Shown in pieces: positions 30,933 to 43,018 of a stretch of 64,000 nt of DNA; the first letter of the stretch is position 1; each line of letters begins with the position of its first letter. Location of the stretch: assembly GCA_029237695.1 (NCBI GenBank), contig CM055279.1, positions 26,254,804 to 26,318,803 of the forward strand. The letters are read 5' to 3'. The notes beneath the pieces were generated by a model that was not told where the DNA came from, searched no databases, and worked only from the letters and a program-made list of their open reading frames with translations. This DNA comes from Conchocele bisecta. Its lineage: Eukaryota; Mollusca; Bivalvia; Lucinida; Thyasiridae. A program made the translations under genes and the position numbers.

Positions 30933-33789
30933 TATGGAACGCAAAATCTACATAAACTGAAATAATTATTGCTAGCTCTAAATAATTAGAGCCAGCATTA
31001 AATATTTAGAGTTAGCTATACATTATTTAGAGAGCTTTTCAAATGATTTGGAGCTAGCTTTAAATAGTTCATGCTAGCTCCAATTATTTAGAGCTAGCAT
31101 TAATTATTTGAGTTTTTGTAGATCTGGCGTTCCAGTATTTGAGTTTATGTAGATATGGCGTTCCAGTATTTGAGTTTATGTAGATTTAGCGTTCCAGTAT
31201 TTGAGTTTTTGTAGATCTGGCGTTCCAGTATTTGAGTTTATGTAGATTTAGCGTTCCAGTATTTGAGTTTATGTAGATATGGCATTCCAGTATTTGAGTT
31301 TATGTAGATATGGCGTTCCAGTATTTGAGTTTATGTAGATTTAGCGTTCCAGTATTTGAGTTTATGTAGATTTGGCGTTCCAGTATTTGAGTTTATGTAG
31401 ATTTAGCGTTCCAGTATTTGTGATTTATGTAGATATGGCATTCCAGTATTTGAGTTTATGTAGATATGGCGTTCCAGTATTTGAGTTTATGTAGATTTGG
31501 CGTTCCAGTATTTGAGTTTATGTAGATATGGCGTTCCAGTATTTGAGTTTATGTAGATATGGCGTTCCAGTATTTGAGTTTATGTAGATATGGCGTTCCA
31601 GTATTTGAGTTTATATAGATTTGGCGTTCCAGTATTTGAGTTTATGTAGATATGGCGTTCCAGTATTTGAGTTTATGTAGATATGGCGTTCCAGTATTTG
31701 AGTTTATGTAGATTTGGCATTCCAGTATTTGAGTTTATGTAGATTTGGCATTCCAGTATTTGAGTTTATGTAGATTTGGCATTCCAGTATTTGAGTTTAT
31801 GTAGATATGGCGTTCCAGTATTTGAGTTTATGTAGATTTGGCGTTCCAGTATTTGAGTTTATGTAGATATGGCGTTCCAGTATTTGAGTTTATGTAGATT
31901 TGGCGTTCCAGTATTTGAGTTTATGTAGATTTGGCGTTCCAGTATTTGAGTTTATGTAGATATGGCGTTCCAGTATTTGAGTTTATGTAGATTTGGCATT
32001 CCAGTATTTGAGTTTATGTAGATGTGGCGTTCCAGTATTTGAGTTTATGTAGATATGGCGTTCCAGTATTTGAGTTTATGTAGATTTGGCGTTCCAGTAT
32101 TTGAGTTTATGTATATTTGGCGTTCCAGTATTTGAGTTTATGTAGGTATGGCGTTCCAGTATTTGAGTTTATGTAGATATGGCGTTCCAGTATTTGAGTT
32201 TATGTAGATGTGGCGTTCCAGTATTTGAGTTTATGTAGATTTGGCGTTCCAGTATTTGAGTTTATGTAGATATGCGTTCCAGTATTTGAGTTTAGTGTAG
32301 ATTTGGCGTTCCAGTATTTGAGTTTATGTAGATTTGGCGTTCCAGTATTTGAGTTTATGTAGATTTGGCGTTCCAGTATTTGAGTTTATGTAGATATGGC
32401 ATTCCAGTATTTGAGTTTATGTAGATTTGGCGTTCCAGTATTTGAGTTTATGTAGATTTGGCGTTCCAGTATTTGAGTTTATGTAGATTTGGCGTTCCAG
32501 TATTTGAGTTTATGTAGATATGGCGTTCCAGTATTTGAGTTTATGTAGATATGGCGTTCCAGTATTTGAGTTTATGTAGATATGGCGTTCCAGTATTTGA
32601 GTTTATGTAGATTTGGCGTTCCAGTATTTGAGTTTATGCAGATTTTTCGTTCAAGTATTTGAGTTTATGTAGATATGGCGTTCCAGTATTTGAGTTTATG
32701 TAGATTTGGCGTTCCAGTATTTGAGTTTATGTAGATTTGGCGTTCCAGTATTTGAGTTTATGTAGATGTGGCGTTCCAGTATTTGAGTTTATGTAGATAT
32801 GGCGTTCCAGTATTTGAGTTTATGTAGATATGGCGTTCCAGTATTTGAGTTTATGTAGATTTGGCGTTCCAGTATTTGAGTTTATGTAGATATGGCGTTC
32901 CAGTATTTGAGTTTATGTAGATTTGGCATTCCAGTATTTGAGTTTATGTAGATTTGGCGTTCCAGTATTTGAGTTTATGTAGATATGGCGTTCCAGTATT
33001 TGAGTTTATGTAGATTTGGCGTTCCAGTATTTGAGTTTATGTAGATTTGGCGTTCCAGTATTTGAGTTTATGTAGATTTGGCGTTCCAGTATTTGAGTTT
33101 ATGTAGATATGGCGTTCCAGTATTTGAGTTTATGTAGATTTGGCGTTCCAGTATTTGAGTTTATGTAGATGTGGCGTTCCAGTATTTGAGTTTATGTAGA
33201 TATGGCGTTCCAGTATTTGAGTTTATGTAGTTTGGCGTTCCAGTATTTGAGTTTATGTAGATGTGGCGTTCCAGTATTTGAGTTTATGTAGATTTGGCGT
33301 TCCAGTATTTGAGTTTATGTAGATTTGGCGTTCCAGTATTTGAGTTTATGTAGATATGGCGTTCCAGTATTTGAGTTTATGTAGATTTGGCGTTCCAGTA
33401 TTTGAGCAAGCTCCAAATCAATTGTAGATCTCTTCAAATTAAGTTATATAATGCTCTCTACACATCAATTTGAGAGAGCATTAATTGATTTAGAGCTAGC
33501 TTCAAATGAATTACCGAACTATCCAAATTAATTGGAGGTAGCTCCAAGTGTATTAAACTAGCTATAAATCAATTCGAGCTCGCTTCAATTGTTTTAGAGC
33601 TAGCTCCAAATCAATTGCAGATATCTTCAAATCAATTTATATAATGTTCTCTACAAATAAATTTGAGAAAGCATTAATTGATTTAGAGGTAGCTCCAAAT
33701 GATTTAGAGAGTTCTTCAAATGAATTGGAGCCAGCTCTAAATATTTAATGCTATAATTATTTGAGTTTATGTAGATTTGTCTCTCCATA
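30933..33789. mobile_element. F7-T element: TIR-bounded, 31-bp satellite inside
   Basis: Left end TATGGAACGCAAAATCTACA then TAAACTGAAATAATTATTGC. The right end, read as complement, is TATGGAGAGACAAATCTACA then TAAACTCAAATAATTATAGC. Inside both ends lie ~20-21-bp palindromic units (GAGCTAGCTCCAAAT type; 30970-31100 and 33407-33750). The middle is a 31-bp array. No coding capacity. Flanking bases (CACACC, AAAAAC) show no clear target duplication. Confidence 0.85.
31103..33406. repeat. 31-bp tandem array, about 74 units
   Basis: Unit GCGTTCCAGTATTTGAGTTT plus ATGTAGATATG. One position varies among A, T and G (GATATGG, GATTTGG, GATGTGG) and GCG alternates with GCA; a few units have indels (for example near 32270, 32295 and 33230). 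The unit matches the complement of the element's own left terminus (TTTAT-GTAGATTT-GCGTTCCATA). Confidence 0.97.
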
Positions 33790-34254
33790 AAAAACTGTGT
33801 GAACTTGCTGTGGGGTAACAATAGGGGAGGGTGAACAATATGGGTTATGCAGAGGTACTTACAAAACGGGTTAAAATTGGTGACCTTTCGCCTAAATGTT
33901 TTCTAATATTATTTATCGATAAGCCATCAATTACTAAAATTCCCATATTGTCTGCATCCATTGTGCATACGCACTTCAGTAATCGCAGTAATGGAGGCGC
34001 TTATTGACCATTTAAGCGTCTGGTGAGCTGGATTAACTTTACAAAGGTTCCCGCCAGATTTATGACGATTGTGCAAAAGTTAATTAATTTTATTACGATT
34101 TATCTCCTAGCACTGTCACAGTATGACCCTATTGCATTGTGAAGTTTTGAACTGTTCGTCAGTTGGATATGCGCATTACACCCGCCATCTTTCCGTGATA
34201 TATCTTTCTGGTCTGTCTGCCACTTCTAGACGGGATGATAGGAGTATTAGTATT
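33790..34254. other. no recognisable feature
   Basis: No ORF or repeat that I can support. Confidence 0.4.
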
Positions 34255-34501
34255 AACCCTTTCAACACCACAGGTCTGTATAGTGGTATTGGCAAAATGT
34301 GTAGATCCAGATGAGCCGGCTCGTGACGAGCCGTCTCATCAGGATCTGCACTTTTTGCAAATCATTTTCTCATTTTTGAGAACAAAAAACATCCCCATTT
34401 TCATAAATGGGCTAGTCTGAAAATAATTGTGTGACCATTGGATTGGTTGCAAAATTAAAATATCTAAATCCATTCCAGTTACTTAGGGGTGAAATGGTTA
34501 A
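34255..34501. mobile_element. F4 MITE
   Basis: TTAACCCTTTCAACACC to GGGTGAAATGGTTAA with hairpin GATGAGCCGGCTCGT. TTAA on both sides. Confidence 0.8.
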
Positions 34502-34881
34502 ACTAGGGTGTATCCTCGTGTCAGCGCAGTCATTCAGGAACACACCATATACAGTCTATGGATATAGGATCGGCCCAAAATAAGTGATCCAAAATTATGC
34601 CATGCTCTGTCTAGTCATCGCCTCGACAATTTTTGCACTGGTCGCATATCCTATAAGCCCCATTTCTCCAGTCGCAGAGCAAATATTGTTTACACAATGT
34701 TCTTTAAACACATGCATCTAACGTTTCCAATAACTGACCAGTCCCACACAAATGAAAGATCAAACAGATCACCACGTTGAAAGTTCTGCGCTAACATGGG
34801 TCACAGACTGATCAGGACATACACTATGCGCCGTCCTAATCATGATTATGCTCTTACCTAGGACTACGCTGGCCGTACACC

Positions 34882-35183
34882 AGTAGCCGATTTCATCAAA
34901 ATTGCAAAGTATACTTATGTAGCAATGTATACTTTGAGGGAGTAATCATTCATTTTTCCCGAAATTCATTATTTTATATAGAACTAACGACTACATATAT
35001 TTGATGATTAAAAGTATGCAGAATTATGATACTGAATTTATTACATTATCACAGCCAACATGGCTGTGATAATGTAATAAATTCAGTAAAATAAATTCAG
35101 TATAATAAAAAATAATAAATGTATCCTTAAATTAAAAATTTCTCACTCAAAGTATACTTTGCAACGTTGGTGAAATAGGCTAC
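34882..35183. mobile_element. F1 MITE, full length
   Basis: GTAGCCGATTTCATC to GGTGAAATAGGCTAC. The central palindrome at about 35028-35088 has a short duplicated AAATTCAGTA. Confidence 0.87.
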
Positions 35184-35310
35184 ATGTGTTTCAGTATAGG
35201 CGCAACTACATTCCACTCTTATCTGGACTACGCTGATCGTACACGTCATGAGACCCATTTTCTAAGCCGGAATCCCATATGCGCAATTGCACTCTAGGTT
35301 AGAGAATACC

Positions 35311-35680
35311 CAAGGTGTATGATCACGTGGTACTGACAACAACAACAAGTATCGATTCAAAGTACGTATTCTTGTATAGTGTCCTTATTACGTAACGGAT
35401 TTTGATGAAATATGGCGCATCAAACGCGTCTTGTTAAGCTGCATATGGTTGTCTCTGTATTTTCGCCCAAACTTCTGTCGTTTTTACGAAGAATCGATTC
35501 TTCGCAAAAACGACATAAGTCTGTGCCAAACTCCATAGACCACCAACTGCAGCTCATGAAGACGCGTTTGCTACGCCATATTTCATCAAAATCCGTTGCA
35601 TATTAAAGAAACTATCAAATAATACTTAATTTGGAGTGGGCGACGTTGTTGTTGTTGTAACCACGTGTTCATGCACCTTG
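35311..35680. mobile_element. F6 MITE, target duplication not preserved
   Basis: CAAGGTGTATGATCACGTGG to CACGTGTTCATGCACCTTG. Hairpin tip shortened to GAAGAATCGATTCTTC. Flanks ATACC and GATTG do not match. Confidence 0.85.
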
Positions 35681-36197
35681 GATTGAACAGTCGGATGGAA
35701 AGCCATGTTGTATTGAACAAAACCAAGCTGTGTTTGTCAGGTTGTAGTTGTTGTTTAAAGCCAAACCATTATGTCGTAACATGACCCAGATTTCGCTGTT
35801 TAATGAGGGAACGTAGCACGTTATCTCCCTATTGAATTTATTTATAGAAATCCGGTCCAAATTGTGTAGTTTAGGGCTTGTAAAAAAGGCGACTGTAGCA
35901 TGATTTGTTATGAAAAAGAGCAATTATAGTGATTTCGACTAGTGTTGATCCAGATCATACTACATATCTACACAATCGGGACTGCATTATTTCACACTTA
36001 TCAATCAGTGTAGACGCGGTGCAGTCTGATCTGGTTAGGTCTGCAGTCTGATCTGGCTTTACTCTATTCGCAGAACTCAATGTTTGTGCTATTCAGTAAG
36101 AAACAAGCACTGAAATACAGCATAGGGCTGGATGTCTATAAATAGATTTGCAAAGGGTTATAACTAGCTACGATCCCTCATTAAACGATCCTTTTTC
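35681..36197. other. no recognisable gene
   Basis: An 84-codon minus ORF (35669-35923) overlaps the F6 end and shows no domain. Confidence 0.4.
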
Positions 36198-36928
36198 TAT
36201 GGAAGCGTCCTGGTGCCAATTTCACTAAACTTCGTACGACTTAAATGTTCGTAAGTGCACATTTAGGATCGTCTGGACATTTTAATTGATGGGTTTACAT
36301 TTATTGAGCATAGGTAAATCCAATAATTGTTTACAAGAACAAATTGTTAATGTGAAATTTACAGACAATCATAACTTTGCACTTACGAACATTTTAGTCT
36401 TACGAAGTTTAGTGAAACGGTCCCCAGGTGCCAAAGCTAAAATATAGTTATCTCCCTCCTCATTAGGAGATACTATCTCCTAATTAGAACTAGTATCTCC
36501 TAATTAGGACATAATAAGTCATAATTAGGCGATAATAACTCCTAATTAGGAGATATTATCTCCTAATTTCGAGTTAGTATCTCCTAATTAGGGCTTACTA
36601 TCTCCTAATTATGACTTACTTATTAATTAGGAGATAAAACATTTTTAGTATTGACACAGGGAGTAAGTCCTAATTAGGAGATAGTAAGTCTTAATTATGA
36701 GATATTAACTTATAATTAGGAGATATTAAGTCCTAATTAGGAGATATCAAGTCCTAATTAGGAGTTACTAAGTCCTAATTAGGAGATACTAACTCCTAAT
36801 TAGGATATATTATCTCCTAATTAGGAGATACTAAGTCATAAGTAGGATATACTAACTCCTAATTAGGAGATACAATCTCCTAGTTAGGAGATAAACTATG
36901 TTAGCACTGACACGTGGACGCTTCCATA
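36198..36928. mobile_element. F7-Q element with 21-bp TCCTAATTAGGA array and nested F2
   Basis: Left end TATGGAAGCGTCCTGGTGCC; right end, as complement, TATGGAAGCGTCCACGTGTC. The array of TCCTAATTAGGAGATACTAA-type units runs 36450-36893, with TAATTA at 36671, 36692, 36713, 36734, 36755 and 36776 (21 bp each). F2 (36217-36424) interrupts the left arm. Flanking six bases TTTTTC and TTGTTC match at five of six. Confidence 0.88.
36217..36424. mobile_element. F2 MITE with collapsed central palindrome
   Basis: TTTCACTAAACTTCGTACGA to TTTAGTGAAACGGTCCCC. The second half of the hairpin stem after GAGCATAGG is missing. Confidence 0.82.
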
Positions 36929-37111
36929 TTGTTCAGTTTGTTTGTTTTGCGTTAGAGATGTTTTTATTAACTATATAATCAGGCGATTGATTTTTATGTT
37001 ACCTGTGGTACTATCCATTAGAAATATATCGTCAGCAGCATTCATAACAAATTTCCTCTATATATACACGTTTATCCAATTCATTGACTGATTAATGGAA
37101 CGGACTAACAC

Positions 37112-37283
37112 CAGGGCCCGGTTGTTCAAAACACCAGTTAGCTTAACGGACTGTTAAATCCTTAACGGACTGTTAAATCCTTAACTGAATGGTTAAAATC
37201 TCTGTTAAAACAGAGATTTTAACCATTCAGTTAAGGATTTAACAGTCCGTTAAGCTAACGGATGTTTTGAACAACCGGGCCCA
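37112..37283. mobile_element. F15 hairpin MITE
   Basis: GGGCCCGGTTGTTCAAAAC at left and GTTTTGAACAACCGGGCCC at right, with TTAAATCCTTAAC arms; ACGGACTGTTAAATCCTTA is duplicated in the left arm. A second copy lies at 41993. Confidence 0.87.
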
Positions 37284-37431
37284 GGCATAAACGGCAATGC
37301 ATTCTGTTGCATCTTATCCCCGGACTAAATTAGAGTTTTCACTATACACTACGCTGTTCTGCCCGCTGAGCTGAATTTGGACCGGAGTATGTGATAATAC
37401 AGCGGATCCTCTCTAAACCTGGTAGGTCCCT

Positions 37432-37630
37432 GGGGGCCGTTTCACTAAACTTCGTACGATTAAAATGTTCGTAATTGAAAAAGTATAATAGTCTATTAAT
37501 TGCACATTAACAATGTTTTCTTGTAAACAATTATTGGATTTACATTTTTACATCATCAATTGACATTTTCATACGATCCTAAATTTGCACTTACGAAGAT
37601 TGTAGTCGTACGAATTTTAGTGAAACGGTG
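37432..37630. mobile_element. F2 MITE lacking its central palindrome
   Basis: GGGGGCCGTTTCACTAAAC to TTTTAGTGAAACGG; the segment around GCATAGGCTGC is deleted. Confidence 0.82.
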
Positions 37631-37632
37631 CA

Positions 37633-37737
37633 TAGAGTGGGGTCAACGTGTAAGTGCACACACGAACGAACACGACAGGTTGGAACCAACCTGTCGTGTT
37701 CGTTCGTGTGTGCACTTACACGCTGACCCCACTGTAT
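37633..37737. mobile_element. F13 palindromic MITE
   Basis: TAGAGTGGGGTCAACGTGT to ACACGCTGACCCCACTGTA, with loop GGTTGGAACCAACC. Confidence 0.88.
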
Positions 37738-37959
37738 TAGCAAGCCAAAACGTTGACTATAAAGTGGAACTGCTCTCAATCGGACACCCTGCGAGGTACC
37801 AACGTGCGTACTGTCTGTTCCACTGTTTGCTACCGACGAACTTTTGGCTATTAAACACATTAAATCAAAATATATTTAAAAGTAAGTACTTTTTTATCAA
37901 TAACAAAAAAATCACACTCCCCAAACAAAATTATTTGATGAAATTCCATTGATTTTATT

Positions 37960-38340
37960 GCGAAAAAAAAAATTCCTATGAGAATTTAACATTGGGGCTA
38001 AACATGGATTTTTTTTAAATATTTTTTTTTACTTGTGGACCGATTTTCAAAATCTAACTTGTTTTCTTGGTTACATCATTTTAGTATTTTATTTGACCCT
38101 AACCGGCCTTCGTATAAATAGATTTTAAAAATAAAATCGTTTATTTGTGGACCGATTTTCAAAATCTATCTTGTTTTCATCATTTCCAAGCTATCTCGCC
38201 AGGTTTCGGAGTCAATTTCCATTTTTTTTCGTCAAAAAACGGAAAGTTTTGGAAATTGACTCCCCATGTTAAATTCCAATAGGAAAATCTTTTTTTCCCA
38301 ATAAAATCGATATTTGATGGAATTTAATCAAACAAAACAT
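37960..38340. repeat. diverged relative of the 8138-8640 repeats
   Basis: Shares GACCGATTTTCAAAATCTA (twice), CCAGGTTTCGGAGTCAATTT and CATGTTAAATTCCAATAGG, but the hairpins are eroded. Confidence 0.6.
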
Positions 38341-38619
38341 TTTGGGGAGGGTGACATTTTTGTTATTGGTGAAAAAGTACTTACATTTAAATATTGTTTA
38401 GATTTAATGTGTTTAATAGCCAAAAGTTCGTCGGCAGAAAAACTTGGAACAGACAGTAGTTTATAGAGGTTCCACTGTATTTCAGGTATATTAGCGCACA
38501 AAAAAAACCCGTTCACTATACAGTGGGGATACCCTGTGAGATGGGAGGTCACAGGGTATACAGTTTATAACGACTCCACTTTAATTCAGACATATTAGCA
38601 TACCAAACCGCGTTTGTGT

Positions 38620-39060
38620 GCTTCGGATTAAGCGGATCTATGTTTTATTGAGGTTGGGTCGAGTGCAGACAGATTGCAACTTATGTAAAAGTAGGTTTTG
38701 CCGCGTACTCTGCCTGTTGTACACAATACACACATTATGTGAACCGGCTTTGAAAAATGTCCTCCCATTTTGTCATTGAATGTGGCCTTGACTGGAGAAA
38801 TGAGGCTCGCGGTATTTGTTGCGGCTGGCCAATGTATCCCCTGATATTTTACCACAATACCGCAGCCTAATAAGGTAATCATATACACCTGGTTAGAAGC
38901 ATGTTTCGCTGACTGAATAATGAACCTTGCAGACCCCGATCAGGCTGCGCGAATGCACAATGGTCACTAATAATATAAGCCCCATTTATCCAGCCACAGC
39001 CACGAATACAGAAGGAATCGATATAGTGCTATATATAATGCTTGTCACGTTTTATGAGTT
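38620..39060. mobile_element. F9-type remnants
   Basis: GTGGCCTTGACTGGAGAAAT and AAGCCCCATTTATCCAG plus CACAGCCACGAATA match flanking parts of F9 copies. Confidence 0.45.
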
Positions 39061-39224
39061 TATCTACAATGGACGCTTGTGTCGCTCTTTTGTGACCGGG
39101 GCCATTTATTCGCTGTCCCACTTATACTAATATCCCTCAAATCTATTATTCCAGTAAATGGTCCCAGACTATTGACATCGTGTTGGTGAATTACTCCCGT
39201 CCTTGACGGGGGATAAGTAACCCT

Positions 39225-39545
39225 TATTATATACGTACTTTCGTTTCCCATTTAAACACAATAGAACGCGAACCGTCGATATTTGTTTTCATATTGACGT
39301 CTCGTGAATTCATATTGGTCAGTGCCGGAACTACGTTTCAACTTGCATAATAGTTTCTTCTAAAATCATCAGTAATCTGTTTACTTCATTTATAGCGTGC
39401 ATATTCTTCGAGGCGAATACGTATTTAGATATAGGTTATTTGAGTTGTATGTGGATATATGCCACTCGTTCCGCAGCGCAACTATAGTGCATGCTACGAA
39501 ACTCGTGCATATATCCACATACAAATAAACTAATCGCCCTACTTT
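39225..39545. mobile_element. F11 element, internally deleted
   Basis: TATATACGTACTTTCGTTTC, CATATTGACGTCTCGTGAAT, GTGCCGGAACTACG and the TGTATGTGGATATATGC hairpin in the order seen at 52815. Confidence 0.72.
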
Positions 39546-39858
39546 CTAAGCAAATCGCTGGGCAGCATTGTGCTCAACTTATTTCCCGTGTTGCAATGTT
39601 TAACCCCAATAAGTAAATCAAAGTACTGAAAGTACTGAAATATGTTATCTCAACAAAAACTGATCACTTGCGGAACTAGAGACTGAAAGTTGCATATTGT
39701 TCAATCATCATCCAGAGGCAAATGTACTGTGCTGGTGCAAACCGATTCCCATTCACACGTTTTCTCTAGAATAAATTACTGTTTGTAATTCCGAGAAAAA
39801 AATTGTACGAAATTGGCGGCTAGCTGGTCACTGCTACCTAACTGTGAGAACTAAAGAT

Positions 39859-40075
39859 AATAGCTGCTGTATTCATACGCACGAAATTGATACGTATTTT
39901 CAAAAATTTAACTGATAAACTGAGCCCAAAACTGTGAAGACTATAGAGAATAGTATATGTAGTTTTAGATACCAAGCAAGACAGACCAAAACGCCATAGG
40001 ATAAGTTGGCACAGGGCACTAGTTTCTTGGTCTTACTCGCCGTTCAGGCATAGCACGACATAACATATAATCAAA
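39859..40075. repeat. dispersed repeat W, copy 1
   Basis: TAGCTGCTGTATTCATACGC through ACCAAAACGCCATAGGATAA to CTCGCCGTTCAGGCATAGCA. A second direct copy lies at 41618-41835. Confidence 0.78.
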
Positions 40076-40139
40076 GTACTGAAAGTACTGAAACTAGGCT
40101 AGCTCCACTTATTATTTATTAGAACACTTATTATTTATT

Positions 40140-40265
40140 ATATACTGATGTTTAATGGCTTATCATCAGTTAAAGTCATTTTATGTCGTTTAACAGGATC
40201 AAATTCCATATTAAATAGAAGGTTAATCCCAAAATCAGAACAGAATGTTTACAGAAAATAAATAT
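40140..40265 (+). mobile_element. F12 fragment, diverged
   Basis: GATGTTTAATGGCTTATCAT resembles the F12 start; followed by AATCCCAAAATCAGAACAGA. Confidence 0.5.
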
Positions 40266-40704
40266 AGTCAGTGTACATGGCTTCACACACTTTACATGTA
40301 TTTTGATAATTATCAGAAACAAGTACACAAATAAAATTCGCCTTTGTTTGTATTTTGACAGATGTGACACTCAACACCGGAAATACGTGTGTCACATGTC
40401 AGACAGTTCATGCGAGATCATGGATCCGCCATTGTTGTTGTACTACATGAATCAATTTGAAAACACATGGGCGTGTACATGGCCTCACACACCCGAAACT
40501 CTTCCGATCTAACTTATACTTAGAATATAACAATTCAAATTGATGTTCAGCATCAATCAATTATATGTTCAAATAATAAAGACATATTAACTAAATATTT
40601 ATGAAGACACCCACAATGGTGATGTCTGGGACCCAGCTACATCAACAGACTATACAAACGATTGTCTCACTTTGTATGAAAACAACAACATTAATATTAT
40701 TGAC
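40266..40704. other. no recognisable feature
   Basis: No supported ORF or repeat. Confidence 0.4.
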
Positions 40705-41105
40705 CAATAATTCCAGCACAAAAATGTTTACACAATTCCCTAGCATTTGATTGGCCCGTAGCAAGTCTCTATCCAAAATTTATATCCCAGTAAACTACCA
40801 CGCCGAACTACTTTCCGTAACCGTGAGGCGCAGTTAAAATAATTATTAAGAAAACTGAAAATAAACACATTTTCTTGATGAATTTATTTCAAATGCTGGA
40901 ATTATAAGGAATGAATGGCCTTTTTGTGGAATTTATCGGGGATATAAACTTGGAAAAGTCGCAGGAATACTGGACGAGGCCTTAAAAAAAAATATTATTT
41001 TTGTTTTTTTCGAAAATTGTAATTTGTTATCGCTTCATCCAGTATTCCCGCGACTTTTCCAAGTTTATACCCCAATAAATTCCACAAAAAGGCCATTCAT
41101 TCCTA
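40705..41105 (-). mobile_element. F10 hairpin element, inverted copy
   Basis: Mirror of 22745-23165: the GTGAGGCGCAGTT flank comes first, then the hairpin GGAATGAATGGCCTTTTTGT and complement. A half copy (GTTTTTCCAAGTTTATACCC and on) follows at 41245-41345. Confidence 0.82.
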
Positions 41106-41617
41106 TATTATCGGCAAGATTAGCGCGGTGGTGGATGAAACCTGACAACTCTGCTCGAGCTCTTCTAGAAACAAAATTGCGAGGGTAGCAATTTAACCCC
41201 ATCTCTTTAATGTAACACAGTCATGTACGACAAATGATGAAAGATTATTTGTAATTGTAATTTTGTATCGCTTCGTCCAGTATTCACGCAGTTTTTCCAA
41301 GTTTATACCCTGATAAATTCCACAAAAAGGCCATTAATTCCTATAAACACCCACCCCATGGCATCGCACCGACGATAATATACTAACATTACTATCCTAC
41401 TATTTATGCCTGGGAGAGAATGAGACGAACAAGTAGCGGCTGGATATAATCAACAGCGCAGGAAATAATATTCCCTCAATACACCGTGATAGCATCGGTG
41501 TGCCAGGTATGCTGCGTGGTTTCCGGCGGCTCGATCTGTTCAGTCGATTCATCAATACACAACATAGGTATGTCAGAGTTGGTGCGTGGTGTCCGGCAGA
41601 TCATCAGGCAATATAAA

Positions 41618-41835
41618 ATATAGCTGCTGTATTCATACGCACGAAATGTCTTGATTCGTATTTTCCAAAATTTAACTGATAAACTGAGCCCAAAACTGTG
41701 AAATCTATAGAGAATAGTACATGTATATTTAGAGTTTTCGATACAAAGCAAGACAGACCAAAACGCCATAGGATAGGTTGGCATACAGGACACTATTTTA
41801 TTGGTTGTACTCGCCGTTTAGGCGTAGCACGATAA
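41618..41835. repeat. dispersed repeat W, copy 2
   Basis: Same order of segments as 39859-40075 with scattered substitutions. Confidence 0.78.
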
Positions 41836-41992
41836 TATGGCTGTCCCCATAGAAATTTAACATATAGGTTAGACCACACCAAATAGTTTTACTATATAAT
41901 TTAACAGAATGCCATCCAATAAGGCCAGTCTCTCCTACTTACACTATTCGTATGTATGCTGTGGGACCTACTTGTACATGACATGCAGCCAG

Positions 41993-42143
41993 GGCCCGGT
42001 TGTTCAAAACATCAGTTAGCTTAACGGACTGTTAAATCCTTAACTGAATGGTTAACATATCTGTTAAAACAGAGATTTTAACCATTCAGTTAAGGATTTA
42101 ACAGTCCGTTAAACTAACGGATGTTTTTATCAACCGGGCCCTG
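41993..42143. mobile_element. F15 hairpin MITE
   Basis: GGGCCCGGTTGTTCAAAAC to ATCAACCGGGCCC; without the internal duplication of the 37112 copy. Confidence 0.87.
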
Positions 42144-42499
42144 TCTGTACTGGTTCTGCATGAATTAAACAATAGGTTCACTTACTCATAAGAAAGAAAA
42201 ATCCAACCTCATCATATGCCACAATATTGTTTACATTTTTTCGCCACGGAATCTCTGTTTACATCACGTGACCAACAGTGTTTTCCTATAAATGCTACAA
42301 ATATGCTGAAAACTGGTGTTAAAAGCACCCACCAATGTTCCTCAAGTGAAACTGGGTAGTAATGAATCAAAATGTGCAAGCAAACTGTGTCTGTGACCTC
42401 AAAACGCCCGAACTATGTATTTATACCGGACTACTTATGCGATTTCGCGCCATTTGGTATAGTCTAACCTATATGCTATATCAATGGAGATAACATATA
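42144..42499. other. no recognisable feature
   Basis: No supported ORF or repeat. Confidence 0.4.
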
Positions 42500-42662
42500 T
42501 AAAAAATAATCACTATCCGTTAAATAAATATTGCTAAATTGTTATATATGTATAGCGGGCACTTGTATTCTATATAACTGGTGGAATAGTGACACACTTA
42601 TACACTTATTTAATTCCTATAACGAACATTGTGTGCCTAATGAGTGGGTAGGTACCTTTAAA
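42500..42662 (-). mobile_element. F3 MITE fragment
   Basis: TATATGTATAGCGGGCAC, CACTTATTTAATTCCTATA and GTGCCTAATGAGTGGG-TAGGTACC are the complement of the F3 left third. Confidence 0.75.
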
Positions 42663-42781
42663 TGACTGTGGGTACCCTGTGACGGAAAAAAGGCACGCTT
42701 GGGTGCTCCTCGGACGTCAAACGCAACTCATTCGGCACGCACTGTCCTCGTGATTTATGTAGATGGTCAGTTACATGGGGC

Positions 42782-43018
42782 ACGTTTCACTAAACTTCGT
42801 ACGACTAAAATGTTCGTAAGTGCAAAATTATGATAGTCTGTAAATGTCATATTAACACTGTTTTCTTGTAAACAATTATTGGATTTACATTTATTGAGCA
42901 TAGGCTGCATATGCAGCCTATGCTCAATAAATGTAAATCCATTAATTGACATTTCCAGACGATTCTAAATTTGCACTTACGAACACTTTAGTCGAACGAA
43001 ATTTAGTGAAACTGCACC
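42782..43018. mobile_element. F2 MITE
   Basis: ACGTTTCACTAAACTTCGTA to AAATTTAGTGAAACTGC with perfect central palindrome GCTGCATATGCAGC. Confidence 0.86.

Noticed and set aside
31103..33406. Centromeric satellite
   Set aside because: Only about 2.3 kb long, bounded by transposon ends and sharing sequence with them; nothing indicates a chromosome-scale array.
41476..41793. 105-codon minus-strand ORF
   Set aside because: Lies mostly in dispersed repeat W, with no domain and no equivalent frame in the other W copy.
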